This document shows, piece after piece, positions 18,367 to 27,288 of a DNA stretch of 64,000 nt. The stretch's first letter is position 1. Every line of letters begins with the position of its first letter. Source of the DNA: Aliiroseovarius sp. S1123 (GTDB lineage Bacteria; Pseudomonadota; Alphaproteobacteria; Rhodobacterales; Rhodobacteraceae); assembly GCF_023015885.1 (NCBI RefSeq), contig NZ_JALKBE010000001.1, positions 434,001-498,000 of the forward strand. Direction: 5' to 3'. A program made the position numbers and the translations under genes. The notes under the pieces were generated by a model. It was given only the letters and a program-made list of their open reading frames with translations. It searched no databases and was not told the origin of the DNA.

Positions 18367-19218
18367 ATGTATTCCGCCCAATCCCTTCTTCAGTTCCTCA
18401 ACGGTCCCGGCCCGGTCGCAAGCGTGCGGCTGACCAAAGTGCGTGGTTCCTCCCCCCGCATGGCCGGGACCGAAATGTTTGTGAAAGCTGATGGATTGTG
18501 GGGCACAATTGGTGGTGGCCAGCTGGAGCATCTGGCGATTGATGCCGCGCGAAACCTGCTGGCGAACGGTGATCTGTCGCAGCATCTGGATGTCCCGCTT
18601 GGGCCCGAGATTGGCCAGTGCTGCGGGGGACGGGTCGAGATCATTGTCTCGCGTATGAGCGCGACAGACAAAGACATCGCCATGGAAACCGTCCAGTTGG
18701 AAGAGGCCGAGCAGCCTGCGGTTTATGTTCTGGGCGCTGGGCATGTTGGGCGTGCACTGGCGGATTTGCTGCAGCACCTTCCGGTCCACTGCGTTCTGGT
18801 AGATCAACGCGAAGACGAGCTTGCCCTGTCGCACGCCGCTGTCGAAAAACGGTTAAGTGTCGTGCCCGAGTTCGATGTGATGAACGCGCCGCAAGGCAGC
18901 GCTTTTGTCGTGCTGACCCACGACCACGGATTAGATTTTCTGCTGACCTCGGCCGCGCTGGAACGTGGCGATGCAGCCTATGTAGGAATGATTGGGTCCG
19001 CCACAAAGCGGGCGAAATTCGCAAGCTGGACCCGCAAGAATTGCGACGACTTATCCGTCGCACCCTTGATCTGCCCCATCGGGGCAGGCGGTAGCCGCGA
19101 CAAGCGGCCAGCCGTGATTGCCACCCTCGTGGTGGCCGAAGTGATCACGGCATTGACCTCTGAAACTACCGCAAAATCCCCTGACTGGGGCGCTGTCTCG
19201 CATATCGCGGCGCAGTGA
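18367..19218 (+). CDS. xdhC: Xanthine dehydrogenase accessory protein (cofactor insertion)
   Basis: The 283-residue product resembles XdhC, which binds the molybdenum cofactor, supports its sulfuration and delivers it to XdhB; it is not in the final enzyme. The N-terminal XdhC/CoxI domain has VRLTKVRGSSPRMAGTEM and the GTIGGGQLEHLAI block. The C-terminal Rossmann-like domain (about 120-265) has AVYVLGAGHVGRAL. It starts four bases after the xdhB stop, completing the xdhABC unit. Confidence 0.93.
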   Translation: MYSAQSLLQFLNGPGPVASVRLTKVRGSSPRMAGTEMFVKADGLWGTIGGGQLEHLAIDAARNLLANGDLSQHLDVPLGPEIGQCCGGRVEIIVSRMSATDKDIAMETVQLEEAEQPAVYVLGAGHVGRALADLLQHLPVHCVLVDQREDELALSHAAVEKRLSVVPEFDVMNAPQGSAFVVLTHDHGLDFLLTSAALERGDAAYVGMIGSATKRAKFASWTRKNCDDLSVAPLICPIGAGGSRDKRPAVIATLVVAEVITALTSETTAKSPDWGAVSHIAAQ

Positions 19219-19286
19219 AACAACACGGGTTGGCTATGGATCGAGGAGGATCCGGCGTGAACTCGGTTTGATTGAAGGAGGTCCCC

Positions 19287-20870
19287 ATGAGGGATGGGAG
19301 TTACACATATAAGCTGTTTCATCGCAGCGATTTCAGCGCGTTCTGGGCGCTGTTCACCGACAACCTGATCAACTTGATGGTTCTGGCGGGCATCTGTCAG
19401 TTCGTCTTCCAAATGCCAGCCGAGATCGTCTATGGGCGCATCGTACCAGGTGCTGCCATCGCGATCCTTGCGGGGATCGCGGTTTATGTGGGCCTCGCGA
19501 AACGCGCAGCGGCGCAACATGGGCGGGACGTGACGGCAATGCCTTACGGCATCTCGACGCCGGTAATGTTCGTCTATCTGTTTGGCGTGATCGGGCCGAT
19601 TTACTGGTCGACAAATGATCCGGTTCTGGCCTGGCAGGTTGGCATCGGCGCGGGTTTCATGGGCGGGATCGTCGCCGCTATGGGCGCGATCATCGGTCCT
19701 TGGCTGAAACGCGTTACGCCGCGGGCAGGTATGCTGGGCACGCTCTGCGGGATCGCCCTTGTGTTCATTGGCACCGTGCCGCTGGCCACCGTGTTCGAGA
19801 ACCCGTTCATCGGCTTTGCCTCGATGATCATCATCCTGTGGGGGCTGGTGGGCCGCTTTCGCCTGCCGTTCAACATTCCGGCCGGTCTGCTTGCGCTGAT
19901 CGTCGGGACGATCGTGGCCTTTGCCATTGGCGAAGCCAAAATCAGAACGGATGGCGTCGGTTTCTATCCGCCCATGCCCTATATCGGTGACCTGATCGCA
20001 GGTATTCAACACCTGTTTGCCAACCCGGAACTGTTCCTGGTTCTGGTGCCGGTGCAGATCTACAACTTCATCGAAACGATGAATAACGTAGAAAGCGCTG
20101 AGGCTGCAGGAGACCATTACCCGGTTGCAACCTGCCAGATCACCGATGGTGTGGGCACGATGGTTGGCGCGGTCTTCGGTTCACCTTTCCCGACCACGGC
20201 CTATATCGGCCACCCGGCCTATAAGCGGATGGGGGCACATTCCGGATATATCATCGGCGTGGGGGTCGTGATCCCTGTTGCCGCGTTCCTTGGCCTGTTG
20301 GCGTTCCTGAATAACCTGATCCCTGTGGCGGCTGCCGCGCCGGTTCTGGTCTTCGTGGCGCTCAGCCTGATCACCAACACCGCCCATTCGGTCAAGACCG
20401 ACCATATGGCAGCTGTGACCTTCGCGATGATGCCGCATGTGTCGGCGTTCCTGATGGTCAAGTGGGGGTCGCTCATCGGTGCACTTGGAGCTGTTGGCGT
20501 AGCTGGATTGCCGCAGCTTGGTGATGAGGCACTGACCGCTGCCCTGTTGCAGCAAGGTGCCCATTTCGAGGGTCATCTGGCGCTATCCCAAGGTGCAATC
20601 CTGACGGGTTTGATCTGGGGTGCCATTGTGGCCAGCGTCATCGACGGCAACTTCAAAAATGCCGGCGGCTTCGCCTTGGCAGCGGCGATTATGTCTGCTT
20701 TCGGGATCATCCACGGTGCTAGCCTGCATTGGCCCGAGCTAAGTGGCGTGTCCGCGGGTTACCTGATCTCAGCCGCGTTCCTCTACATCTATCCGCTTTT
20801 CCACAAGGAAGACGAGTTGGTGAACGAGAACGTCGTGGTCGAGGAAGCGCCCACCACTCCGGCGGAATAA
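19287..20870 (+). CDS. NCS2/AzgA-like purine permease
   Basis: The 527-residue product is a polytopic inner-membrane transporter with about 12-14 helices. It belongs to the nucleobase/xanthine permease superfamily, with segments such as AMPYGISTPVMFVYLFGVIG and ETMNNVESAEAAGDHYPV. It differs clearly from the NCS2 protein at 22389-23807. A perfect AAGGAGG precedes the ATG at 19287. It lies between xdhC and guanine deaminase, so hypoxanthine, guanine or xanthine is the likely substrate. The substrate is inferred from context only. Confidence 0.8.
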   Translation: MRDGSYTYKLFHRSDFSAFWALFTDNLINLMVLAGICQFVFQMPAEIVYGRIVPGAAIAILAGIAVYVGLAKRAAAQHGRDVTAMPYGISTPVMFVYLFGVIGPIYWSTNDPVLAWQVGIGAGFMGGIVAAMGAIIGPWLKRVTPRAGMLGTLCGIALVFIGTVPLATVFENPFIGFASMIIILWGLVGRFRLPFNIPAGLLALIVGTIVAFAIGEAKIRTDGVGFYPPMPYIGDLIAGIQHLFANPELFLVLVPVQIYNFIETMNNVESAEAAGDHYPVATCQITDGVGTMVGAVFGSPFPTTAYIGHPAYKRMGAHSGYIIGVGVVIPVAAFLGLLAFLNNLIPVAAAAPVLVFVALSLITNTAHSVKTDHMAAVTFAMMPHVSAFLMVKWGSLIGALGAVGVAGLPQLGDEALTAALLQQGAHFEGHLALSQGAILTGLIWGAIVASVIDGNFKNAGGFALAAAIMSAFGIIHGASLHWPELSGVSAGYLISAAFLYIYPLFHKEDELVNENVVVEEAPTTPAE

Positions 20871-20957
20871 CGCCCTTACCTCTGGTGTGGGCCGCGGCGC
20901 GGTCTGTCGGCCCACTCCATCATCCGCTTACTCACAGCAAAAGAACCGGATTTACAG

Positions 20958-22310
20958 ATGACAAACTCACAGCCGCGGACGCTCCTGCGGGGGCGGACGC
21001 TCGACTTCAACAGGAAGCCTTTGGATGAGAACGACACTGAGGCCTATAACTATCTGGAAGATGGCGCGATCTTGGTCGCAAACGGCAAGATCGAAGCGAC
21101 CGGACCCTATTCACAGCTTTCAGCCAGTGCGCCAGATGCGACGGTGATCGACCACCGCCCGCATCTGTTGATGCCTGGCTTCATTGATATGCACGTCCAT
21201 TTCCCTCAGGTGCAGGTGATTGCCTCGTGGGGCGCGCAGCTTTTGGACTGGCTGAACACCTATACATTCCCTGAAGAGACACGCTTTGCAGACGACGCGC
21301 ATGCCGCTGCGATGGCCGCGCATTTCTGTGACCTTCTGACCGGTCACGGTACCACAACGGCGGTAGCTTTTGGGTCCGTCCACGCGGGATCGGTCGACGC
21401 ACTTTTCACCGAAGCCGCGAAACGCAACATGTGCATGATCAGCGGCAAGGTCATGATGGATCGTAACGCGCCGGACGGGCTGCGGGATACGCCGCAGACG
21501 GGGTATGATGACACGAAGGCGCTGATCGAGAAGTGGCACGGCGTGGGTCGCGCGCAGTATGCGATCACGCCGCGATTTGCGATCACCTCGACGCCTGAAC
21601 AGATGGAAATGGCAGGCGCGTTGGTGGCAGAGCATCCCGATTGCTTTGTCCAAACGCACCTGAGCGAGAACCATGACGAAATCGCTTTCACGGCTGAGCT
21701 GTATCCGGACGCACCCGACTATCTGGGCGTTTATGAACGCTATGGTTTGCTGGGGAAAAAGACCTTGCTGGGCCATGCTATTCACCTGACCCCGCGCGAG
21801 ATTGATGTGCTGGCGGACACGCGTTCCAAGCCTGTGTTCTGTCCGACCTCTAACTTGTTTCTCGGGAGCGGTCTGTTTGACGATGCGGGCCTAACCGCGC
21901 GCGGCATTCAGAACGGGATCGCCACCGATGTCGGGGCGGGGACCAGCTATTCGATGCTGCAGACCCTGAATGAGGGTTACAAGATCCTGCAGCTTCAGAA
22001 CCAGAAACTGCACCCGCTTGCAGCGTTTGACTGGATCACGCGGGGCAATGCCGAGGTGTTGGGACTGTCTGACAAGATCGGGTCCTTGGCCGCGGGTTCG
22101 GATGCCGATATCGTGGTTCTGAACGCCCGGGCCACACACGCGATGGAGCTTCGGATGCAACGGGCCGAGACGCTGTCGGAAGAGCTCTTCATCCTGCAAA
22201 TGCTGGGGGACGACCGCGCAGTTGAGCAGGTCTATGTGGCAGGCGAGGCCGCCAAAACGGGACGCACCAGCACAGGTCTTGAGAATGTCGAAGAACCGGT
22301 TGCTGCCTAA
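20958..22310 (+). CDS. guaD: Guanine deaminase
   Basis: The 450-residue product is an amidohydrolase that converts guanine to xanthine and ammonia. The metal site begins with PGFIDMHVHFPQ (His79 and His81), and the guanine deaminase block FCPTSNLFLGSGLFD lies near residue 300. The length equals that of known GuaD. It feeds xanthine directly to the XDH encoded upstream. It ends at a strong bidirectional terminator shared with the convergent permease gene. Confidence 0.94.
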   Translation: MTNSQPRTLLRGRTLDFNRKPLDENDTEAYNYLEDGAILVANGKIEATGPYSQLSASAPDATVIDHRPHLLMPGFIDMHVHFPQVQVIASWGAQLLDWLNTYTFPEETRFADDAHAAAMAAHFCDLLTGHGTTTAVAFGSVHAGSVDALFTEAAKRNMCMISGKVMMDRNAPDGLRDTPQTGYDDTKALIEKWHGVGRAQYAITPRFAITSTPEQMEMAGALVAEHPDCFVQTHLSENHDEIAFTAELYPDAPDYLGVYERYGLLGKKTLLGHAIHLTPREIDVLADTRSKPVFCPTSNLFLGSGLFDDAGLTARGIQNGIATDVGAGTSYSMLQTLNEGYKILQLQNQKLHPLAAFDWITRGNAEVLGLSDKIGSLAAGSDADIVVLNARATHAMELRMQRAETLSEELFILQMLGDDRAVEQVYVAGEAAKTGRTSTGLENVEEPVAA

Positions 22311-22330
22311 ATCCAGCATAGCCCCACAAG

Positions 22331-22359
22331 AAAAGCGGCGTGAGTGTCACGCCGCTTTT
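22331..22359. terminator. Bidirectional terminator between guaD and the NCS2 permease
   Basis: AAAAGCGGCGTGA (22331-22343) and TCACGCCGCTTTT (22347-22359) form a perfect 13-bp stem with a three-base loop, with T and A flanks that serve both strands. Confidence 0.9.
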
Positions 22360-22388
22360 CATCTTGTTCGACTTTGTCGATCCCAGCT

Positions 22389-23807
22389 TTAATCGCCTTT
22401 TGGCAGCGATCCCTGACCGCGACCGGCCAACCCACCCGAGACTTCCTCGGTCGACTCGTCCGACAGTTCTTCCGGAAGGATCAAGTTCAGCACAATCGCA
22501 ATCGCAGCAGCAGGCAGAATGCCCGATGTTGCCAGAACCTTGATCGTGGACGGCAGATGCTGCAGCGCACCCGGCTCCAGCTGAAGGCCAAGCCCCAGCG
22601 ACAGCGAGATGGCAAAGATCACCATGTTACGACGGTTCCAGTCGACATCCGACAGCATCGAGATACCAGCCGAGGCCACCATGCCGAACATCACGATCAC
22701 ACCGCCGCCCAGGACTTCGATCGGAATCGACGAGATGATTGCCCCAATCTTGGGGACAAGCCCGGCAAGGATCAGGAAGATCGCACCGATGGTCACCACG
22801 TGACGGCTCATCACGCCGGTCATGGCGATCAGGCCCACGTTCTGGCTGAAGGATGTGTTGGGCAGAGCACCGAACAGACCAGAGATAGCGGTGCCAAGAC
22901 CGTCGGCATAGGTTGCACCTTGGATCTCGGTGTCGGTGGCTTCACGTCCGGCACCACCTTTGGTGATCCCCGACACGTCGCCTACGGTTTCCACCGCGGA
23001 TACGAAGGACATCAGGCAGAACCCGATTATCGCAGCGACCGAGAACTCGACGCCGAAGTGGAAGGGGTTCGGAAGCGCGAAGGGCGCTGCGCGTCCGACG
23101 TTGCCAAGGTTCACCTCGCCCGCGGCGAAGGCAAATACATAGCCCACGAGCAGACCGATCAGAACCGCGGATACTGACAGCATACCGCGGGTATAGAACT
23201 TCAGGCCGAGCGTGACGAAGATCACGACCAGCGCCATCGACCAATTCATCAGAGATCCATATTCAGGCTTGCCGATCGCTGGAACGCCACCCGCTGCATA
23301 CTGAATGCCGACCTTGACCAGAGCCAGACCGATCATTGTCACTACAAGGCCCGTGACCAGAGGTGGTAAGGCAAAACGGATCCTGCCGATGAACAGGCCT
23401 AGGAACGCATGGAACAAGCCCCCCACGATGATCCCGCCCATCAAGACTGCGATCGCATCGACCCCTTTGCCCGCAACCAACGGGATCATGATCGGGATGA
23501 ACGCGAAAGATGTACCCTGTACAATCGGCAAGCGGGCGCCAACCGGGCCAAGGCCGATGGTCTGGATCAGGGTTGCGACACCTGCAAAGAACATCGACAT
23601 CTGGATCATATAGATCATCTGCGGAAAATCCGGGCTGTTCGAGCCGAACCCAAACCCGGCGGCCCCGCAGACGATGATCGCCGGGGTGACGTTAGATACG
23701 AACATTGCCAGCACGTGCTGGATGCCCAAGGGCACTGCCTTGGCAAGTGGTGGTGTGTAGTTGGGATCGCGCAGCTGCTCTGGCGTCCCGATGGATGTGT
23801 TAGCCAT
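22389..23807 (-). CDS. NCS2 family xanthine/urate:cation symporter
   Basis: The 472-residue product has about 12-14 membrane helices and the nucleobase-ascorbate transporter signature. The segment SQNVGLIAMTGVMSRHV carries the QN.G....TG pattern seen in xanthine and urate carriers, in contrast to uracil carriers. It follows allA and the allantoinase fusion on the same strand and is likely their operon partner. Xanthine or urate import is inferred from the signature and the neighbours. Confidence 0.88.
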   Translation of the reverse strand: MANTSIGTPEQLRDPNYTPPLAKAVPLGIQHVLAMFVSNVTPAIIVCGAAGFGFGSNSPDFPQMIYMIQMSMFFAGVATLIQTIGLGPVGARLPIVQGTSFAFIPIMIPLVAGKGVDAIAVLMGGIIVGGLFHAFLGLFIGRIRFALPPLVTGLVVTMIGLALVKVGIQYAAGGVPAIGKPEYGSLMNWSMALVVIFVTLGLKFYTRGMLSVSAVLIGLLVGYVFAFAAGEVNLGNVGRAAPFALPNPFHFGVEFSVAAIIGFCLMSFVSAVETVGDVSGITKGGAGREATDTEIQGATYADGLGTAISGLFGALPNTSFSQNVGLIAMTGVMSRHVVTIGAIFLILAGLVPKIGAIISSIPIEVLGGGVIVMFGMVASAGISMLSDVDWNRRNMVIFAISLSLGLGLQLEPGALQHLPSTIKVLATSGILPAAAIAIVLNLILPEELSDESTEEVSGGLAGRGQGSLPKGD

Positions 23808-23855
23808 TATTATTCCTCCCTATGGTGCCGGATCGCTTCCTCCTTCGATCCGGCT

Positions 23856-24344
23856 TTATGGCGTCTCGATTCTGATTTCCTCCTTGAACCAGTGTTCCTG
23901 TAGGTTCGGCCCCGTGCCGATCCTGTCGATCACCGCAAACTGTCCCTGTTCTGTCAGGGGTGCGCAGACCCCATGCCAGGTGTTGCGATGGTAGTTCACG
24001 CCCTGTCCGGGGGCGGCGATGAAGGCCACGGGCGTTCCCGGCTGGCCGCCCGCGTCCGGGGCAACGACGACTAGGTACGGTGCGCGGCTGATCGGAATGA
24101 ACGCTTGGCTGCCGTCCGGGTGGCGCTCCACCATGTCCAGCACCATCGGCAAGCTACGTGCTTCGGCGTCAAAGATGCTGATCCCAGCTTGCCCGTCAGA
24201 GAAATCAAGCGTCGCACGGTCATGATACCGCCCGCAAAGCCCCTGATTGATCATCTTGTCAGGCGCGCCCGCGGTGTCGAGCACGTCACCAAACGGTGCG
24301 AAGGCCTCGGGCGTCAGGGGAAGGGGGGTGATTGACAGGGTCAT
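23856..24344 (-). CDS. allA: Ureidoglycolate lyase
   Basis: The 162-residue product matches AllA, which splits (S)-ureidoglycolate into glyoxylate and urea. Family motifs are FAPFGDVLD near the N-terminus, ERHPDGSQAFIPIS in the middle and NYHRNTWHGVCAPL near the C-terminus. Its ATG overlaps the stop of the allantoinase fusion (ATGA). The glyoxylate it makes is the substrate of BhcA and BhcC encoded 11 kb to the left. Confidence 0.94.
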   Translation of the reverse strand: MTLSITPLPLTPEAFAPFGDVLDTAGAPDKMINQGLCGRYHDRATLDFSDGQAGISIFDAEARSLPMVLDMVERHPDGSQAFIPISRAPYLVVVAPDAGGQPGTPVAFIAAPGQGVNYHRNTWHGVCAPLTEQGQFAVIDRIGTGPNLQEHWFKEEIRIETP

Positions 24345-25753
24345 GCGGCGAACTTCTCGTCCAGACGAATTTCAGCGATCCGCTCGACCTGTCGGCAGGC
24401 CTCGGCGAATTCGGTGTCGCGGTCATTGCCGATCCGGCGATGGAACGCCTCCAGAATGCTGGGCTTGGTGTTGTCCTTCACCGCGATGATGAAGGGGAAG
24501 CCGTGCTTGGTGGTGTACGCCTCGTTGAGTTTCGTGAAGGTCGCGCGTTCGTCGTCGGTCAACATGTCCAGACCGGCACCGGCCTGTTCGGATGTGCTTT
24601 CTGCGGTCAACCGTCCAGCGGCGGCCAGTTTTCCGGCCAAGTCAGGGTGCGCCACCAGCACGCCCAAGCGCGCCTCTTCGCTGGCGCTGCGGAATACGCG
24701 GGCCAAGGCGTTGTGCACGCCTGCGGCCGTGTCATGGGTTGGTCCCAGCTCCAGACCAAATGCGCCCTCGGCAATCCAGGGGCTGTGTTCAAACACGCCG
24801 CCGAACTCGCCCACGAATGTCTCTTGGTCCATTTCGGACGGTTTCAATCCCTGCATTGGGGGGTGCTCCTTGGCCCAGTGATCGGCGATCTGTTCGCGGG
24901 TGGCGAACCAGACGCCGTCATGTGATCTGAAGTGGTCGATGATACGTTTCAGCGCCACGGCCCGGCCCGGACGTCCGATCAGGCGGCAATGCAGGCCGAT
25001 GGACAGGATCTTGGGCGCGCCTGCTTCCCCTTCCGCATAGAGCATGTCGAAACTGTCTTTCAGGTAGCTCTCGAACTGATCGCCATTGGTGTATCCTGCC
25101 TGGATCGCAAAGCGCATGTCGTTGCAGTCCATCGTGTAGGGAACTACCAGTTGATCCTTGCCGCCGGCATGGATCCAATAGGGCAGGTCATCTGCGTAAC
25201 TGTCTGCGATATAGGCGAAATCACCTTCTTCGGCGGCCAAGTCCATCGTGTTCATTGAACAGCGACCGGTGTACCAGCCACGCGGGGCCGTGCCAGTGAC
25301 TTCGGTGTGCAGGCGGATCGCTTCGCGGATCTGTGCCCGTTCTTCGTCTGCCGACATATCCTTATGTTCGACCCATTTCAGACCGTGGCTCGCGATCTCC
25401 CAGTTTGAGGCCTTCATCGCCTTAAGCTGCTCCGGCGCGCGGGCCAAAGCCGTGGCCACGCCATAGACCGTGACAGGCAGGTCCTGAAGAAGACGATGCA
25501 CGCGCCAGAACCCGGCACGCGATCCGTATTCATAGATGGATTCCATGTTCCAATGGCGCTGCCCCAGCCATGGCTGTGCCCCGGTGATCTCAGACAGGAA
25601 AGCTTCGGAAGCTGCGTCGCCATGCAGGACACAGTTCTCGCCGCCCTCTTCATAGTTCAGGACGATCTGAACGGCGATCTTTGCGTCGCCGGGCCATCTG
25701 ACGACCGGAGGGGTGGCTCCGTATCCGGTCATGTCTCGTGGGTATCGTGTCAC
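24341..25753 (-). CDS. puuE-uraD: Fused allantoinase (PuuE type) and OHCU decarboxylase (UraD)
   Basis: The 470-residue product joins two enzymes. Residues 1-300 are a cofactor-light allantoinase of the polysaccharide deacetylase type (RYPRDMTGYG, LNYEEGGENC and SHGLKWVEH), which opens allantoin to allantoate. Residues 303-470 are UraD, which decarboxylates OHCU to (S)-allantoin, with the expected catalytic His323 in FEHSPWIAEGAF. The steps are consecutive, UraD first. The start is a GTG at 25753, because residues 1-8 are the conserved beginning of PuuE; an ATG at codon 8 lacks a ribosome binding site. Confidence 0.93.
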   Translation of the reverse strand: MTRYPRDMTGYGATPPVVRWPGDAKIAVQIVLNYEEGGENCVLHGDAASEAFLSEITGAQPWLGQRHWNMESIYEYGSRAGFWRVHRLLQDLPVTVYGVATALARAPEQLKAMKASNWEIASHGLKWVEHKDMSADEERAQIREAIRLHTEVTGTAPRGWYTGRCSMNTMDLAAEEGDFAYIADSYADDLPYWIHAGGKDQLVVPYTMDCNDMRFAIQAGYTNGDQFESYLKDSFDMLYAEGEAGAPKILSIGLHCRLIGRPGRAVALKRIIDHFRSHDGVWFATREQIADHWAKEHPPMQGLKPSEMDQETFVGEFGGVFEHSPWIAEGAFGLELGPTHDTAAGVHNALARVFRSASEEARLGVLVAHPDLAGKLAAAGRLTAESTSEQAGAGLDMLTDDERATFTKLNEAYTTKHGFPFIIAVKDNTKPSILEAFHRRIGNDRDTEFAEACRQVERIAEIRLDEKFAA

Positions 25754-25916
25754 GTGGTTTCCCTTTGTTTGTCTTGGGTGTCATTCTAAGGCGAAAATCC
25801 GCGCGCACTTTCAAATTAATCAAGAAGGATTGTTCGGCAGTCTGGCTCTGTGTGCGTCTGCGCTTACAGACTAATAAGAGGGTGCCAAGCAAAAGCCCAA
25901 ATAGGAGACACCGAAG

Positions 25917-26270
25917 ATGACAGGCTACCTGACCACGCATGTGCTTGATACCGCCCGCGGGTGTCCCGCAGAGGGGTTGAAGATCGAGCTGTTTCGGCTT
26001 GATGGCACTGCGCGCAGCTTGCTGAAGACGCTGGTGACAAATGATGATGGGCGGACCGATGAACAGATCCTACCCGCCGAGAAGTTTGAGACCGGCGAAT
26101 ACGAGCTTGTCTTCTATGCAGGGGACTATCTGGACAGCATCGGCATTCCGCCTGAAGCGCCCCGGTTCCTAAATGTGATCCCGCTGCGTTTCGGCATGTC
26201 CGAGGCGTCGCATTATCACGTGCCACTGCTTCTATCGCCCTTCGGCTATTCCACCTACCGCGGCAGCTGA
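25917..26270 (+). CDS. uraH: 5-hydroxyisourate hydrolase
   Basis: The 117-residue product is a transthyretin-like enzyme that hydrolyses 5-hydroxyisourate, the product of urate oxidation, to OHCU. It has the conserved GYLTTHVLDTARGCPAEG start and ends with the hallmark tetrapeptide YRGS. It is divergent from the puuE-uraD fusion and convergent with the LysR gene, whose stop is two bases away. It sits between the genes for the steps before and after it. Confidence 0.96.
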   Translation: MTGYLTTHVLDTARGCPAEGLKIELFRLDGTARSLLKTLVTNDDGRTDEQILPAEKFETGEYELVFYAGDYLDSIGIPPEAPRFLNVIPLRFGMSEASHYHVPLLLSPFGYSTYRGS

Positions 26271-26272
26271 GC

Positions 26273-27190
26273 CTAGCCCCGCTCCGTGCTGCGGATGCTG
26301 GTCGCGATCCGGTCGATCACGAACTCCATAAACAGTCGTGACTTGGGGTCCTGACCGCGACGGTGGGTGAACAAACAGGCCATCTGGATCGGCTCGGGCG
26401 GGGTTTCGGTGGCGACGGGCACCAGTCGCCCCGATTTCAGGTGTTCCGAAATCTCGAATACCGGCTTCATCGCGATGCCGTTTCCACCCAGCGCCCAATC
26501 GGTCAGCACGTCCCCGTCGTCCGATTCATATCGCCCGGTCACGCGAAAGCGCTTCGGGCCGTCTTTCGTGGTCAGAAGCCACTGGAACTCGGTCGCGCCG
26601 GGGAAGCGCAGGTTCAGGCATTCATGCCCATTGTTGATCAGGTCGTCGCCGTTTTGCGGCATGCCGCGTTGCTTAATATACTCAGGGGTCGCGCAGAGAA
26701 CCCGTTCTACGTCAGCAATCTTGCGGATCTTAAGGTTGCTATCTTCCGGTTGTCCTAAGAAGAACGCCAGATCGAGCCCCTCGGTCGTCAGGTCCACTTT
26801 GCGGTCGGTCATACGAAGACGCACGCTGACTTCCGGATACTTTTTCAAAAAGTCTGGGACCAAGGGGGCGATCAGACGGCGCCCGACGCCCAAAGGGGCG
26901 GCGACATAGAGCGGTCCCTTGGGGTTATCCGTAATATCAACGATTTGCGCCTCGGCGTTTTCGACGGCTTCCAAGATCTCAGTCGCACCGCGATAGAACC
27001 TTTCGCCCTGTTCGGTCGGGGCCAAGCTACGCGTGGTGCGCTGGAACAGCCGAACGCCCAGATAATCTTCCAACTGAGAGATGCGCGAGGAGGTCACCGC
27101 AGGGGACACCCGAAGGTCGCGCCCCGCAGCCGACATGCTGCCAAGCTCATAGACACGGACAAAGGTTCGGATGTTGGCGAGATAGGACAT
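26273..27190 (-). CDS. LysR family regulator, divergent from puuD
   Basis: The 305-residue product has an N-terminal helix-turn-helix (residues 3-62, GRDLRVSPAVTSSRISQLE) and a sensor domain (about 90-290). It is about half identical by eye to the LysR protein divergent from xdhA, so the two arose by duplication. Its promoter region, shared with puuD, holds clear palindromes. It probably regulates urate oxidation and perhaps its own gene. Confidence 0.9.
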   Translation of the reverse strand: MSYLANIRTFVRVYELGSMSAAGRDLRVSPAVTSSRISQLEDYLGVRLFQRTTRSLAPTEQGERFYRGATEILEAVENAEAQIVDITDNPKGPLYVAAPLGVGRRLIAPLVPDFLKKYPEVSVRLRMTDRKVDLTTEGLDLAFFLGQPEDSNLKIRKIADVERVLCATPEYIKQRGMPQNGDDLINNGHECLNLRFPGATEFQWLLTTKDGPKRFRVTGRYESDDGDVLTDWALGGNGIAMKPVFEISEHLKSGRLVPVATETPPEPIQMACLFTHRRGQDPKSRLFMEFVIDRIATSIRSTERG

Positions 27191-27214
27191 TGTTCTGTTT
27201 TTCTTGATGCTGCT

Positions 27215-27235
27215 TGGTATTTAGCAGCAATACCA
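27215..27235. promoter_or_regulatory. Candidate LysR binding site upstream of puuD
   Basis: TGGTATT-N7-AATACCA is a perfect 21-base inverted repeat midway between the LysR and puuD starts. Size and position fit a LysR recognition site. Confidence 0.6.
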
Positions 27236-27242
27236 GAATAAA

Positions 27243-27268
27243 TATGCTTAGCATAGAGTGTCGCTAAG
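27243..27268. promoter_or_regulatory. Second palindrome cluster upstream of puuD
   Basis: TATGCT-T-AGCATA (27243-27255) is a perfect 13-base palindrome. Overlapping it, CTTAGC (27247-27252) and GCTAAG (27263-27268) form another inverted repeat with a ten-base spacer. Lying 20-45 bases before the puuD ATG, it could be the activation site next to the recognition site. Confidence 0.45.
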
Positions 27269-27288
27269 ACGAATAGTGGAGGTATGCC

